From Deferribacteraceae bacterium UBA1873 (lineage in GTDB: Bacteria > Chrysiogenota > Deferribacteres > Deferribacterales > Flexistipitaceae), in assembly GCA_002338145.1 (NCBI GenBank), contig DDHP01000010.1, positions 1 to 41,203 on the forward strand: 41,203 bases of DNA, written 5' to 3'. Of this stretch, positions 1 to 7,863 are shown in pieces. The position numbers and the translations under genes are program-made. The number at the start of each line of letters is the position of its first letter. The first letter of the stretch is position 1. A model generated the notes under the pieces. It saw only the letters and a program-made list of their open reading frames with translations, made no database searches and was not told where the DNA came from.

Positions 1-139
1 TCTTGTATGTAATACAATTTTCAGTAACGTAATTTTATAATGCTTTTTTTGATTAATTTAGAAGATGGATTTAACAGGGTAAACCTTCAACCTTATTCCC
101 GCGCGTAATGTCTAAAATTTAATGACAAAGGATAAATTT

Positions 140-580
140 ATGAAATCAACAAAAGCAGTGGAAATTTTTAATAGTGGCTTTAATTGTGCACAGTCAGTTG
201 TATCTGTATTTGCGGATGATTATGGTATAGGTAAAGATGAGTTGCTCAGACTATCATCCGGTTTAGGTGGCGGAATGGGGGGAATGCAGGAGATTTGTGG
301 GGCTGCTACAGGAGCCTATTTGATTTTGGGGCTTCAATTTGGCTATAGCTCTGAAAGTGAAAACTATAGGAAGGCTGAAGTATACGATATAGTAAAAGAA
401 TTCAGCAAAAAGTTTGTAAATAAAAATTCATATTTGAAATGTAAAGATCTGTTAAAGTGTGATTTGAGCACGGAAAATGGAAAAGACTATTTCATGCAGA
501 ATAATCTCAAAGAAAAAATTTGCTCAGTATGTGTGAAAAGCGCTGTTGAGCTAACAGAAAAATTTATTCAGAGAAAATGA
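140..580 (+). CDS. C_GCAxxG_C_C family redox-active-type protein
   Basis: A 146-residue cytosolic protein with the cysteine pattern of the C_GCAxxG_C_C family: FNCAQ near residue 16, a glycine-rich GGGMGGMQEICGAATGA segment, then CKDLLKCDL and a C-terminal CSVC. Family members are thought to be redox-active or metal-binding because of the conserved cysteines; the exact reaction is not known. I chose the ATG at 140 because AAAGGA (127-132) lies seven bases upstream. An in-frame ATG at 122 would add six residues but has no good ribosome binding site. Its stop abuts the stop of the convergent FMN-binding gene with no gap. The 139 bases before it show only a weak TATAAT-like box at 36-41. Confidence 0.85.
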   Translation: MKSTKAVEIFNSGFNCAQSVVSVFADDYGIGKDELLRLSSGLGGGMGGMQEICGAATGAYLILGLQFGYSSESENYRKAEVYDIVKEFSKKFVNKNSYLKCKDLLKCDLSTENGKDYFMQNNLKEKICSVCVKSAVELTEKFIQRK

Positions 581-979
581 TTAAGTCCTGAATATTATTT
601 CTGTGTCGCCAATGAGCTTTATTACTTTTTTTATGTCAAAAATTGTCAGGATTACGTTCTCATAATCAACGTTACTTTCCACCGGTGAGTTTTTTCTCCT
701 GTATTTCTCAATTACTGCAGGATCATCTATTTCCTCAGCAAGACGCAAATACATTCTTATCCCCGTCATTTTTTCTTCCCTGGCAATGAACATATAATTG
801 GCATTGGGGGTTTCCAGTAAGTTAGCATAAGTTTTCTTTTTCCGCATGATGAAGGCAGCTTTACTATTGTTGATGATGTGTGGCCTTGCATATATGGCAG
901 TGTTTACCTCACCGTCTTTGCTTGCAGTTGCAAGAATCCCTGTTCCGTTTTCCACTTCGAAATATTTTTCCAAATTCAT
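581..979 (-). CDS. Pyridoxamine 5'-phosphate oxidase-related FMN-binding split-barrel protein
   Basis: A 132-residue protein that looks like a small split-barrel flavin-binding protein of the PNPOx-like class. It opens with MNLEKYFEVENGTGILATAS, followed by NTAIYARP, a hydrophobic AAFIMRKKKTYANL strand region and YMFIAREEK. Members bind FMN and sometimes heme or F420; the substrate cannot be told from sequence. The start at 979 is preferred because GGAG sits six bases upstream; a longer frame to 1033 would overlap msrAB. It begins 22 bases after the msrAB stop on the same strand, so the two are probably co-transcribed and may share a role in oxidative stress. Confidence 0.75.
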   Translation of the reverse strand: MNLEKYFEVENGTGILATASKDGEVNTAIYARPHIINNSKAAFIMRKKKTYANLLETPNANYMFIAREEKMTGIRMYLRLAEEIDDPAVIEKYRRKNSPVESNVDYENVILTIFDIKKVIKLIGDTEIIFRT

Positions 980-1001
980 AAATTGCTCCAAAAATATTTT
1001 A

Positions 1002-2063
1002 TTATGGTTCGAATAAATAGAGGTATTCTCCATATCCTTCTTGTTTCATATCACTTTTTGGCACAAATCTCAATGCTGCAGAATTTATACAATATCTTAA
1101 CCCTGTGGGTTTTGGTCCGTCGCTAAAAACGTGCCCCAAATGAGAGTCTGCTATTTTACTCCTCACTTCAGTGCGTATCATCATATGTGAGTTGTCTTTA
1201 TTTTCAACAATAAAATTTTCATCAATAGGCTTTTTAAAACTTGGCCAACCGGTTCCTGAATTAAACTTATCTTTTGAACAGAATAAAGGCTCCCCGCTTA
1301 CTATGTCCACATATATTCCTTCTTCTTTGTGGTCCCAGTATTTATTGTTAAAGGGCGGTTCAGTACCGTTTTTTTGTGTAACAGTATATTGCATGGAAGA
1401 AAGCATTTTTTTAATATCACTGTCAGAGGGTTTAGTATAGAAATTACTTTTTTTCTCATTATGGCAGTTTTTACACCGCCGGCTGTTTATAAAGTCATCT
1501 CTTCCGGAGCTTGCCCTGTATAGTTTGTAACTAACGTTATTTTTTTTATAATAATTCTGATGGTGTTCTTCTGCTATATAGAATTTTTTTGCCGGCAGAA
1601 TTTCAGTGGCAATGGGTTCATCAAATTTATTGCTGTTTTCCAATTTCTTTTTTGATTCTTCCGCTTGTTTCTTTTGCTGTTTGTTGTGAAAAAAAATAGC
1701 TGTTTTGTATTGGCTGCCTCTGTCTGCAAATTGGCCGCCCGGATCGGTGGGATTGATATTCTCCCAAAAAGTATTTAACAAATCGTTATAAGTGATCTCT
1801 TCAGGATTATATTCAATCTGAATAGCTTCATAATGACCGGTAGTACCTTTTACTACGTCCATGTAAGAAGGGTTTGCCAAATCTCCTCCGGTGTATCCCA
1901 CCACTGTACTTTTTACACCACTTAAATTTTCAAAGGGAGGCTGCATACACCAAAAACACCCTCCTGCAAATGTAGCTTTTTCTATAGGAAAGCCTCCTTT
2001 TGGTGAAGCAAACGGCAAAGCAGTTAAACGCAAGAAAAAAAATAGAAATTTATCATTATGCAT
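1002..2063 (-). CDS. msrAB: Bifunctional peptide-methionine sulfoxide reductase MsrA/MsrB, exported
   Basis: A 353-residue fusion repairing oxidised methionine in proteins. A hydrophobic N-terminus (FLFFFLRLTALPFAS) looks like a signal peptide, pointing to the periplasm. The MsrA domain follows, with the GGCFWC active-site motif (Cys36, Cys39), and reduces the S-sulfoxide. The C-terminal MsrB domain, with GTGWPSF and the RYCINSAALRF catalytic-cysteine motif, reduces the R-sulfoxide. The start at 2063 is set by GGAGGG six bases upstream; a frame extending to 2132 has no such site. An A-then-B fusion is well known in bacteria. A downstream FMN-binding gene shares the strand and is only 22 bases away. 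Confidence 0.93.
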   Translation of the reverse strand: MHNDKFLFFFLRLTALPFASPKGGFPIEKATFAGGCFWCMQPPFENLSGVKSTVVGYTGGDLANPSYMDVVKGTTGHYEAIQIEYNPEEITYNDLLNTFWENINPTDPGGQFADRGSQYKTAIFFHNKQQKKQAEESKKKLENSNKFDEPIATEILPAKKFYIAEEHHQNYYKKNNVSYKLYRASSGRDDFINSRRCKNCHNEKKSNFYTKPSDSDIKKMLSSMQYTVTQKNGTEPPFNNKYWDHKEEGIYVDIVSGEPLFCSKDKFNSGTGWPSFKKPIDENFIVENKDNSHMMIRTEVRSKIADSHLGHVFSDGPKPTGLRYCINSAALRFVPKSDMKQEGYGEYLYLFEP

Positions 2064-2091
2064 ATTATACCCTCCAACTCTCTGTTTAATT

Positions 2092-2119
2092 ATAATAATA
2101 CTAAATGTAAAGAAGTAAA
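2092..2119 (-). promoter_or_regulatory. Possible sigma-70-type promoter for msrAB
   Basis: On the minus strand TTTACT (2119-2114) is followed after 16 bases by TATTAT (2097-2092), with an overlapping TATAAT at 2094-2089. The region is AT-rich, so chance matches are likely, but it lies properly about 30 bases before the msrAB start. Confidence 0.3.
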
Positions 2120-2175
2120 GAGAATTGGTCATATTTTATAATGAAATAATTTTGTTTTTTTGGTATGATGCTCTC

Positions 2176-2913
2176 ATGTTTGAATTACTCTTATTTATTA
2201 TAGGTATTTTTTCTGGGTTTGTTAATATACTGGCAGGTGGTGGATCGTTTCTAACCATCCCAATACTCATTTTTTTAGGTTTGCCACCTACTGTGGCAAA
2301 CGGTACAAACAGATTGGGAATTTTACTGCAAAGCTTGGTTGGTGCTGTCAAGTTTAAGCAGTATGGGGTTTTCCCTGCTAAATTTGCTTTACTGGTATCA
2401 ATTCCCGCTATTATAGGTAGTATAATAGGAAGCTATCTGGCAACAATTATTAGCGATGACGTGTTTAAAAATTATCTGGCTTTTTTTATGGTATTTATTA
2501 CCTTAATTACTTTGTTAAATCCTGTTGGAAAGCTCAGACAAAACGATATAAAACTTTCCAAAGGTAAATGGATTTTTAGTTTTGTTGCTTTTTTCTTTGT
2601 GGGTATATATGGTGGTTTTATCCAGGCGGGAGTGGGTTTTTTGATTTTGGCCGCTATGATTGTAACGGGGTATGACCTTGTTGCGGGTAATGCCGTAAAA
2701 ACTTTTGTAATATTGATTTTTACCGTGTTTGCTTTGGCAATTTTTATTTTTCAGGGCAAAGTTGACCTATATTTGGGGGCAATACTTGCTGCAGGTAATG
2801 TTATAGGTGCCTTTGCCGGAACGAAAGTTACTGTTCTCAAAGGCAATAATTTTGTACGTTGGTTCGTGGTTGCATGTGTTCTTGTGTTTGCAGTTAAACT
2901 GGTGTTCTTTTAA
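2176..2913 (+). CDS. TauE/SafE (TSUP) family membrane permease
   Basis: A 245-residue inner-membrane protein made almost wholly of hydrophobic segments, about seven or eight, separated by short loops. The N-terminal signature GFVNILAGGGSFLTIPIL plus VANGTNRLGI is typical of the TauE/SafE (TSUP) family, and a second half with GGFIQAGVGFLIL and AGNAVKTFV repeats the same plan, as expected for the family's internal duplication. Members export sulfite, sulfoacetate or other sulfur-containing organic anions; the substrate here cannot be predicted. I take ATG 2176, which starts directly with the first membrane segment, although its ribosome binding site is weak. A TTG-started frame from 2125 is less likely. 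A strong terminator hairpin overlaps the stop. Confidence 0.85.
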   Translation: MFELLLFIIGIFSGFVNILAGGGSFLTIPILIFLGLPPTVANGTNRLGILLQSLVGAVKFKQYGVFPAKFALLVSIPAIIGSIIGSYLATIISDDVFKNYLAFFMVFITLITLLNPVGKLRQNDIKLSKGKWIFSFVAFFFVGIYGGFIQAGVGFLILAAMIVTGYDLVAGNAVKTFVILIFTVFALAIFIFQGKVDLYLGAILAAGNVIGAFAGTKVTVLKGNNFVRWFVVACVLVFAVKLVFF

Positions 2914-2939
2914 GGCCCCGGCGAGCCGGAGCCTTAAAA
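2908..2939. terminator. Bidirectional intrinsic terminator between convergent genes
   Basis: TTTTAAGGCCCCGGC (2908-2922) pairs with GCCGGAGCCTTAAAA (2925-2939) across a two-base loop: a 15-bp stem with one mismatch, flanked by T runs on either strand. It sits between the permease stop (2913) and the convergent small gene ending at 2946, so it can end transcription from both sides. Confidence 0.85.
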
Positions 2940-2945
2940 TGTGTT

Positions 2946-3191
2946 TTAGGTTGTGATGTCAAGCATGTTCCCGACAGGATTTTTTTTAGCACGGTCTTCG
3001 CGTGAAGCCTGATTTTCGGATATGGCAGCTTCCTGGGCCTTTTTCTGTTCTTCATTTCTAACCTGGTTTTTTTCTTCCTGCCGTTGTTGTACCCGTTGAT
3101 CTTCGACATTTTGTTCTACCTGTCTGTTTGAGTTTGATCGGGAATAATTTTGGATAGTTCCAGCCTGATTACCAATACTTCCTATTGCCAT
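2946..3191 (-). CDS. Small charged hypothetical protein linked to flagellin
   Basis: An 81-residue, highly charged, cysteine-free protein. The middle is rich in Gln, Glu, Arg and Lys and is probably helical or coiled; the ends are short conserved-looking caps, MAIGSIGNQAG and GNMLDITT. A clear GGAGGT precedes the ATG by a few bases. It lies 24 bases downstream of the 658-aa flagellin on the same strand and is probably co-transcribed from that gene's sigma-28 promoter. The tail resembles the end of small motility-associated proteins of the YjfB type (Gly-x-x-Ile/Leu-Asp-Ile-x), and a similar tail occurs in the basic protein at 23312-23575. The function is unknown; the flagellar link rests on position and this tail. 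Confidence 0.7.
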   Translation of the reverse strand: MAIGSIGNQAGTIQNYSRSNSNRQVEQNVEDQRVQQRQEEKNQVRNEEQKKAQEAAISENQASREDRAKKNPVGNMLDITT

Positions 3192-3215
3192 AGTACACCT
3201 CCGTTCTTTTTATAT

Positions 3216-5192
3216 TTATTGTGATTCCGGTATATATCCAAGCAGCATTAATACCCTTTGGGGGATTAAGTTTGCCTGGGCAGACATTGCTGAGGCTGAG
3301 TTCAGCCTCAGCTGAGCCAAAGAGAGCTTTGTCGTTTCCTTTGCGATACCAGTGTCCATATGATTACTCAAAGCTTTCTCTTTTGCCACATTTCTGTTCA
3401 TGAGACTGTCTATGTGATAGTCTATTGTATTAATATTGCTTCCTACACGTGAAGCTTCTTTGTTTACAGTTGCAATGGCATTATCCACTTTTGCAAATGC
3501 TTCCTCTCTGCCTTTTTCATCTGTTATGTCTATTTCATAAGTGCCATCAGAATTTTTCAGCCCCAAGGCTTCTGGGGTAATATCCTGAATGTAAACCTTT
3601 TTAATATTTCCGCCATAAATATTCATAGGGGCATTACTGGTGTTATCTATTATATTTAATACAACAGAACTGTCCTCTGCTTTGTTGGCTACTTCAATTT
3701 TTGTATTGTCTATAATGTTATAAAATTTTCCGTCTCCTGATGTATATTTCTCTCCGTTCAGATAGAAAGAAGCATCATCTCCTGTATTTTCTATTCCGGT
3801 TAGCCCAAGTGTTGAAACAAAATTTCCTGTTTCATCAGTTATTTTTAATCTGCCTTCACTTCCTAATGTTTTCGATTCGACTTTCAGATATGTGTTTCCG
3901 TTTTCCATGATAAAAGATGCATCGACAATCTTTGATGACTGGCTGTTTATTCTGTTGGCAATATCACTAAGACGATCTTTCCCTGACCAGTTTACCAGAA
4001 TGGTTTCATCCTTATCTGAGATTGAAAAGGTTCCACCTGAACTGTTCAGTGATAAAAAAGTACCGAATGCCACTGTCCAAATGTCATTTTTTCCTGGATT
4101 GTTGATATCAAAGTCAAAGGAGCTGCCAGCAAGTTTTGAATCGCTGTATGAATTAAAGGTGGCACCTGCAGTTACCCAGTTGCCCATTTGATTAAAATCG
4201 GAGTCAAATACATTATATTTCAGTTCACCACCATCAAAATCAAATTTTATGTGAAATTTGTCATCAAGCATTGTATCTGTGCTCCAATTTGCATTTGTTA
4301 ATGAGAAGGTTGCTGAATCCCCTCTGCTACCCTCTCCAAACACTGTAAGGGTACTTGAGCCTGATAAAGTGTCAAAATGAATTTTGTAATTATCTGCATA
4401 TGTCCCTCCTGAGCTTATTGTAATATTCAGTCCGTCTATAGTAAATACGGTGTCTGTCGTTGTGGAGGTGACAAAAGTACCTGTTGAATTATCATAGATA
4501 TCAAAAGAGTTGCTGCTGTTAAAAATTACTTCATAACTCCCTGATGAAGAGGCTGTTCCACTGGTTGATACTGTTCCTAAAGTCCCCAATTCTGCCGTAT
4601 AATCTGTTAAAGTGCCTGTTATTGGGTTGGGCTGATTGGTATTCTGAATTTCGTGATATGACGCTCCTTTAACATCTGTTAAATGATAGTAGCCGGCTTC
4701 TGGGATTCCGCCATAAGAGTAAGCAGTTATATCGGTGCTGTCAGTTGTTATTGAAGCACCAAAATTACCGTTTAAAAGTTTCTTTGTATTAAATTCTGTA
4801 GATGTAGTGATTGCAGAAATTTCGTCAATAAGATTCTCTATTTCCGATTGGGTATTCTGAATGTCCTGGGATGCCAATGTGCCCGAGGAAGCATATACCA
4901 CTTTTTCTCTTATGCTGGACAGTATATTACTTATTCCGTTTGAGCCGGTAATTGCATAATCCGCTGTTTGGTACATGCTAATCAGATCCTGCATATTCGT
5001 AATTAATTGTCTTGTGGATCTTATCTCATTCTGAAATCTGGATGTAAAAGAAATTTCGGATGGGGCATCTTCAGCAGAGTTTATTTTCTTACCGCTGGAT
5101 ATTTTCTCAATAGAATTATTTACTGCTTTTGAAAAGGAATAAATATCGTTGTTTGCTTTTAACGCAGGGATATTTGTATACGTTGATATCAT
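3216..5192 (-). CDS. Divergent flagellin, 658 aa (minor filament-type protein)
   Basis: Both flagellin end domains are present. The N-terminal D0/D1 helices include SIEKISSGKKINSAEDAP, TADYAITGSNGISNIL and TSTEFNTKKLLNG; the C-terminal helices include NTIDYHIDSLMNRN and SASAMSAQANLIPQRVLMLLG. Against the major flagellin at 38582, the N-terminus is degenerate: MISTYTNIPALKAN replaces the usual start, and DAPSEISFTSRF replaces DASGLAISEKLR. The C-terminus carries a six-residue YIPESQ extension. The ~400-residue middle is Ser/Thr/Gly-rich and surface-exposed in type. The start follows AAGGG by six bases. A sigma-28 promoter lies 57-83 bases upstream, with GGA-hairpin leader sites between. It could be a minor or sheath filament subunit; FlgL is less likely because both flagellin ends match. 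Confidence 0.88.
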   Translation of the reverse strand: MISTYTNIPALKANNDIYSFSKAVNNSIEKISSGKKINSAEDAPSEISFTSRFQNEIRSTRQLITNMQDLISMYQTADYAITGSNGISNILSSIREKVVYASSGTLASQDIQNTQSEIENLIDEISAITTSTEFNTKKLLNGNFGASITTDSTDITAYSYGGIPEAGYYHLTDVKGASYHEIQNTNQPNPITGTLTDYTAELGTLGTVSTSGTASSSGSYEVIFNSSNSFDIYDNSTGTFVTSTTTDTVFTIDGLNITISSGGTYADNYKIHFDTLSGSSTLTVFGEGSRGDSATFSLTNANWSTDTMLDDKFHIKFDFDGGELKYNVFDSDFNQMGNWVTAGATFNSYSDSKLAGSSFDFDINNPGKNDIWTVAFGTFLSLNSSGGTFSISDKDETILVNWSGKDRLSDIANRINSQSSKIVDASFIMENGNTYLKVESKTLGSEGRLKITDETGNFVSTLGLTGIENTGDDASFYLNGEKYTSGDGKFYNIIDNTKIEVANKAEDSSVVLNIIDNTSNAPMNIYGGNIKKVYIQDITPEALGLKNSDGTYEIDITDEKGREEAFAKVDNAIATVNKEASRVGSNINTIDYHIDSLMNRNVAKEKALSNHMDTGIAKETTKLSLAQLRLNSASAMSAQANLIPQRVLMLLGYIPESQ

Positions 5193-5208
5193 GACGCACC
5201 CTTAATAG

Positions 5209-5226
5209 GTACATCCATGTATGTAC
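5209..5226 (-). promoter_or_regulatory. Candidate CsrA-binding hairpin in flagellin leader RNA
   Basis: The minus-strand leader contains GUACAUACAUGGAUGUAC, which folds as a six-base-pair stem (GUACAU/AUGUAC) around a six-base loop ACAUGG. Inside it AUACAUGGAUGU matches the CsrA consensus RUACARGGAUGU at 11 of 12 positions. It ends 16 bases before the start codon, between the sigma-28 promoter and the ribosome binding site. No csrA or fliW gene is in the window. Confidence 0.5.
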
Positions 5227-5229
5227 TTT

Positions 5230-5241
5230 GCATCCCTGCTT
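5230..5241 (-). promoter_or_regulatory. Second, weaker CsrA-like site near the 5' end of the leader
   Basis: AAGCAGGGAUGC on the minus strand agrees with RUACARGGAUGU at 9 of 12 positions and can form a short GCA/UGC stem presenting GGGA. It lies at the expected transcription start of the sigma-28 promoter, upstream of the stronger site at 5209-5226. Confidence 0.35.
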
Positions 5242-5248
5242 AGTAAGC

Positions 5249-5275
5249 ATATCGGCAGGTTTTGTCAAAACTTTA
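5249..5275 (-). promoter_or_regulatory. Sigma-28 (FliA) promoter of the 658-aa flagellin
   Basis: On the minus strand TAAAGTTT (5275-5268), an 11-base spacer and GCCGATAT (5256-5249) match the enteric FliA consensus TAAAGTTT-N11-GCCGATAA at all but the last base. The cognate sigma factor gene fliA lies at 10115. The expected start of transcription is near 5241, giving a leader of about 50 bases. Confidence 0.9.
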
Positions 5276-5283
5276 GAAAAAAT

Positions 5284-5526
5284 TCAAAAAATAGCTTTAC
5301 TTACTATTTCAGACAAGCTGTCGTGACCTTCTATTTTTATTTTTTGTTTCTCATTTATGACAGCTGTAGGTGGGTTTATTATACCGTAACTTTCCGGTAT
5401 TTGCTCCTCAGAGGTGTCAATTTTTACAATTTCTACTTTGTTGCCAAACTTATCTTTTAATTCGTTTGCCAATTTTGGAGTCTCATTGTCGGTGTTACTG
5501 TTGTAAAAAAGTTCGATTTTTACCAT
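5284..5526 (-). CDS. Thioredoxin-fold small protein lacking the CxxC active site
   Basis: An 80-residue cytosolic protein. The opening MVKIELFYNSNTDNETPKLA, the central VEIVKIDTSEEQIPESYGI and the cis-proline-like NPPTAVIN follow the plan of small archaeal-type glutaredoxin/thioredoxin proteins. Where those have CPxC or CPYC, this has NSNT, and there is no cysteine in the whole protein, so it cannot do thiol-disulfide exchange. AAGGAGG five bases before ATG supports the start. It is transcribed toward the 658-aa flagellin, and the flagellin's sigma-28 -35 element lies just past its stop. A binding or scaffold role is possible; the function is unknown. Confidence 0.75.
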   Translation of the reverse strand: MVKIELFYNSNTDNETPKLANELKDKFGNKVEIVKIDTSEEQIPESYGIINPPTAVINEKQKIKIEGHDSLSEIVSKAIF

Positions 5527-5546
5527 TTATTCCTCCTTTTTACCAA

Positions 5547-5575
5547 TTTATAGCAATAAACAATGTAATCTTCAA
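5547..5575 (-). promoter_or_regulatory. Sigma-70-type promoter for the thioredoxin-fold gene
   Basis: Minus strand: TTGAAG (5575-5570), a 17-base spacer, and TATAAA (5552-5547), about 20 bases before the ATG at 5526. Spacing and match are good for a housekeeping promoter. The flhA side of this 249-base divergent gap has a TTGACA at 5716-5721 but no convincing -10. Confidence 0.5.
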
Positions 5576-5775
5576 CTAAGATTATTGCAAAAAGTTAATT
5601 ACCTCAACAAACTAAGCTCTTTATAATTGTAATAGCTATTTATGTGTGATAAAAACAGTAATGTGTATTTGTACTTAATAAACGTAGTTTTTAGTTTTGA
5701 AAAACTGTGATTATTTTGACAGGATAAATTGTGTATTTTCATTAATTTCTATTTCATGGAAAGAAAAAGGGAAAA

Positions 5776-7863
5776 ATGGCATCAGTTGAAAAAACATTTT
5801 TAGGCAAAATACTTCAGAGAACAGATATCTTAATGCCGATAGGTGTTGCGGGAATTCTTGTTATAATGATTCTCCCTATACCGGCATTACTGTTGGATTT
5901 ATTTTTAACTGTAAGTATTTCATTTGCGGTAATAATTCTGCTTGTATCTCTATATGTGCAGGAGCCTTTGGATTTTTCAACCTTTCCATCAGTGCTTCTG
6001 ATTGCGACGTTGTTCAGGTTATCTCTGAACATTGCAACTACCAGGAGAATTTTGCTTCACGGGAATGAAGGTGTAGATGCCGCAGGTGCAGTAATTGAGT
6101 CCTTTGGCCAGTTTGTTGTTGGGGGAAATTTTGTAGTTGGTTTCATTATCTTTCTGATACTTGTTATTATTAATTTTGTAGTTATTACCAAAGGTTCCGG
6201 GAGAGTTGCCGAAGTTGCCGCAAGGTTTACTCTGGATGCTATGCCTGGCAAACAAATGAGTATTGATGCTGATCTTAACGCCGGGATTATAGATGAATTG
6301 GAAGCCAAAAAACAAAGAGAAAATATTCAGAGTAAAGCGGATTTTTATGGAGCTATGGATGGTGCCAGTAAATTTGTCAGAGGAGATGCCATTGCCGGTC
6401 TTATTATTACAGCTATTAACATACTTGGTGGCTTAATAATAGGTGTTACCCAATATAACATGGATTTTGCGGAGTCAGCTCAAGTTTTCACCATATTAAC
6501 TGTTGGCGATGGGTTAGTAACGCAGATTCCCGCAATTGTTGTCTCTACCGCTGCAGGTATTGTGGTAACCCGTGCCGGGGAAGAATCGGATCTGGGGACA
6601 AAACTTTTTGACCAAATGTTCAGCAGCTCACGTGTTTTAGGTCTGGCTGGCTTCATGCTTGTTTTTTTCGGATTGATACCCGGTTTACCTAAGTTATCTT
6701 TTTTCTTTTTGGGGGGGATACTTATTGCTCTCAGCTTTACGGTGACCAGGAAAATCAAAAGTTCTAAAGATATACAGGAGGCAGAAGATGAAGAGCCATC
6801 TGAAGAGACTTCCGAAGAAGATGATGTAAAAGATCTGCTGGATATGGATTTAATGGAGCTTGAGATAGGTTTTAATCTGATATCACTTGTTGATGAATCC
6901 CAAGGTGGAACTTTGCTTAGCAGAATAAAGTCAATAAGAAGGCAGATCGCCATGGAGATGGGATTTATTGTACCTCCTGTCAGAATCAGGGATAATTTGC
7001 AAGTTGGCTCAAACAGTTATTCCATTATTATAAAAGGTGTCAAGGTTGCTGATGGCGAAGTTTTCCCTGATAAATTTATGGTGATGAATCCTGATGGCGA
7101 AATAGAAGGAATTTCTGGCACACCAACAAAGGAACCGGCTTTTGGACTTCCGGCACTTTGGGTGGATGGTGCTGATAAAGAAACTGCCGAAATGGAAGGG
7201 TATACTATTGTGGATCCTTCTACTGTTATAGCAACTCATCTTACTGAAGTTATTAAAGCTAATGCACATGAATTGTTGGGTAGACAGGAAACTCAGGAGT
7301 TATTGGATCAGCTAAAAAATAAGTACCCTAAGCTGGTAGAGGATGTGGTGCCCAATGTTCTGGATTTGGGATTGCTGCAAAGAATTCTTCAGGAGTTGCT
7401 TAAAGAACGCGTTTCGATAAGAAACTTACAGACTATTCTTGAAATCCTTGCCGCTTATGGGACGCAAAATAAAAATATCGATTATCTGCTGGAAAAAGTC
7501 AGGTCAGGGCTTAAAAGGCAGATTTCAAGCAGTTTGCAGGCAAATGATGGCACATTGTACGTTTTTACTTTAAATTCAAAAATTGAACAAATGGTGGCTA
7601 ATAATATACAAACAACAGATGATGGAAAAGAAATTGTTCTTGATCCTGCAGTGGGGCAGAAAATGCTGTCGGCTTTATCTGAGAAGGTTAATGAGATTCT
7701 CCAGAAAGGACTTACTCCTGTATTGGTGATTTCGCCGCCGATTCGTCTTGCCTTTAGAAGATTTGTTGAAAAGTTTATTTCGAATCTTCATATTATTTCC
7801 CATAATGAAATCAGCGAAAATACTAAGATAGAATCGCTGGGAACACTGGAGATAGATGTATGA
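5776..7863 (+). CDS. flhA: Flagellar export apparatus protein FlhA
   Basis: A 695-residue inner-membrane subunit of the flagellar type III secretion gate. The N-terminal half holds about eight membrane helices and the FHIPEP-family signature region, with FSTFPSVLLIATLFRLSLNIATTRRIL and PGKQMSIDADLNAGII. A strongly acidic linker (EAEDEEPSEETSEEDD, around residues 335-350) leads to a cytosolic domain of about 340 residues that forms the export ring and docks chaperone-substrate complexes. Length is typical for FlhA. ATG 5776 follows AAGGGA. It is the first gene of the 20-kb plus-strand motility block, and its stop overlaps the flhF start as ATGA. Confidence 0.97.
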   Translation: MASVEKTFLGKILQRTDILMPIGVAGILVIMILPIPALLLDLFLTVSISFAVIILLVSLYVQEPLDFSTFPSVLLIATLFRLSLNIATTRRILLHGNEGVDAAGAVIESFGQFVVGGNFVVGFIIFLILVIINFVVITKGSGRVAEVAARFTLDAMPGKQMSIDADLNAGIIDELEAKKQRENIQSKADFYGAMDGASKFVRGDAIAGLIITAINILGGLIIGVTQYNMDFAESAQVFTILTVGDGLVTQIPAIVVSTAAGIVVTRAGEESDLGTKLFDQMFSSSRVLGLAGFMLVFFGLIPGLPKLSFFFLGGILIALSFTVTRKIKSSKDIQEAEDEEPSEETSEEDDVKDLLDMDLMELEIGFNLISLVDESQGGTLLSRIKSIRRQIAMEMGFIVPPVRIRDNLQVGSNSYSIIIKGVKVADGEVFPDKFMVMNPDGEIEGISGTPTKEPAFGLPALWVDGADKETAEMEGYTIVDPSTVIATHLTEVIKANAHELLGRQETQELLDQLKNKYPKLVEDVVPNVLDLGLLQRILQELLKERVSIRNLQTILEILAAYGTQNKNIDYLLEKVRSGLKRQISSSLQANDGTLYVFTLNSKIEQMVANNIQTTDDGKEIVLDPAVGQKMLSALSEKVNEILQKGLTPVLVISPPIRLAFRRFVEKFISNLHIISHNEISENTKIESLGTLEIDV

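Noticed and set aside
6480..6953. Minus-strand open frame of 157 codons within flhA
   Set aside because: Ser-rich antisense shadow of a strongly coding region, with no start signal.
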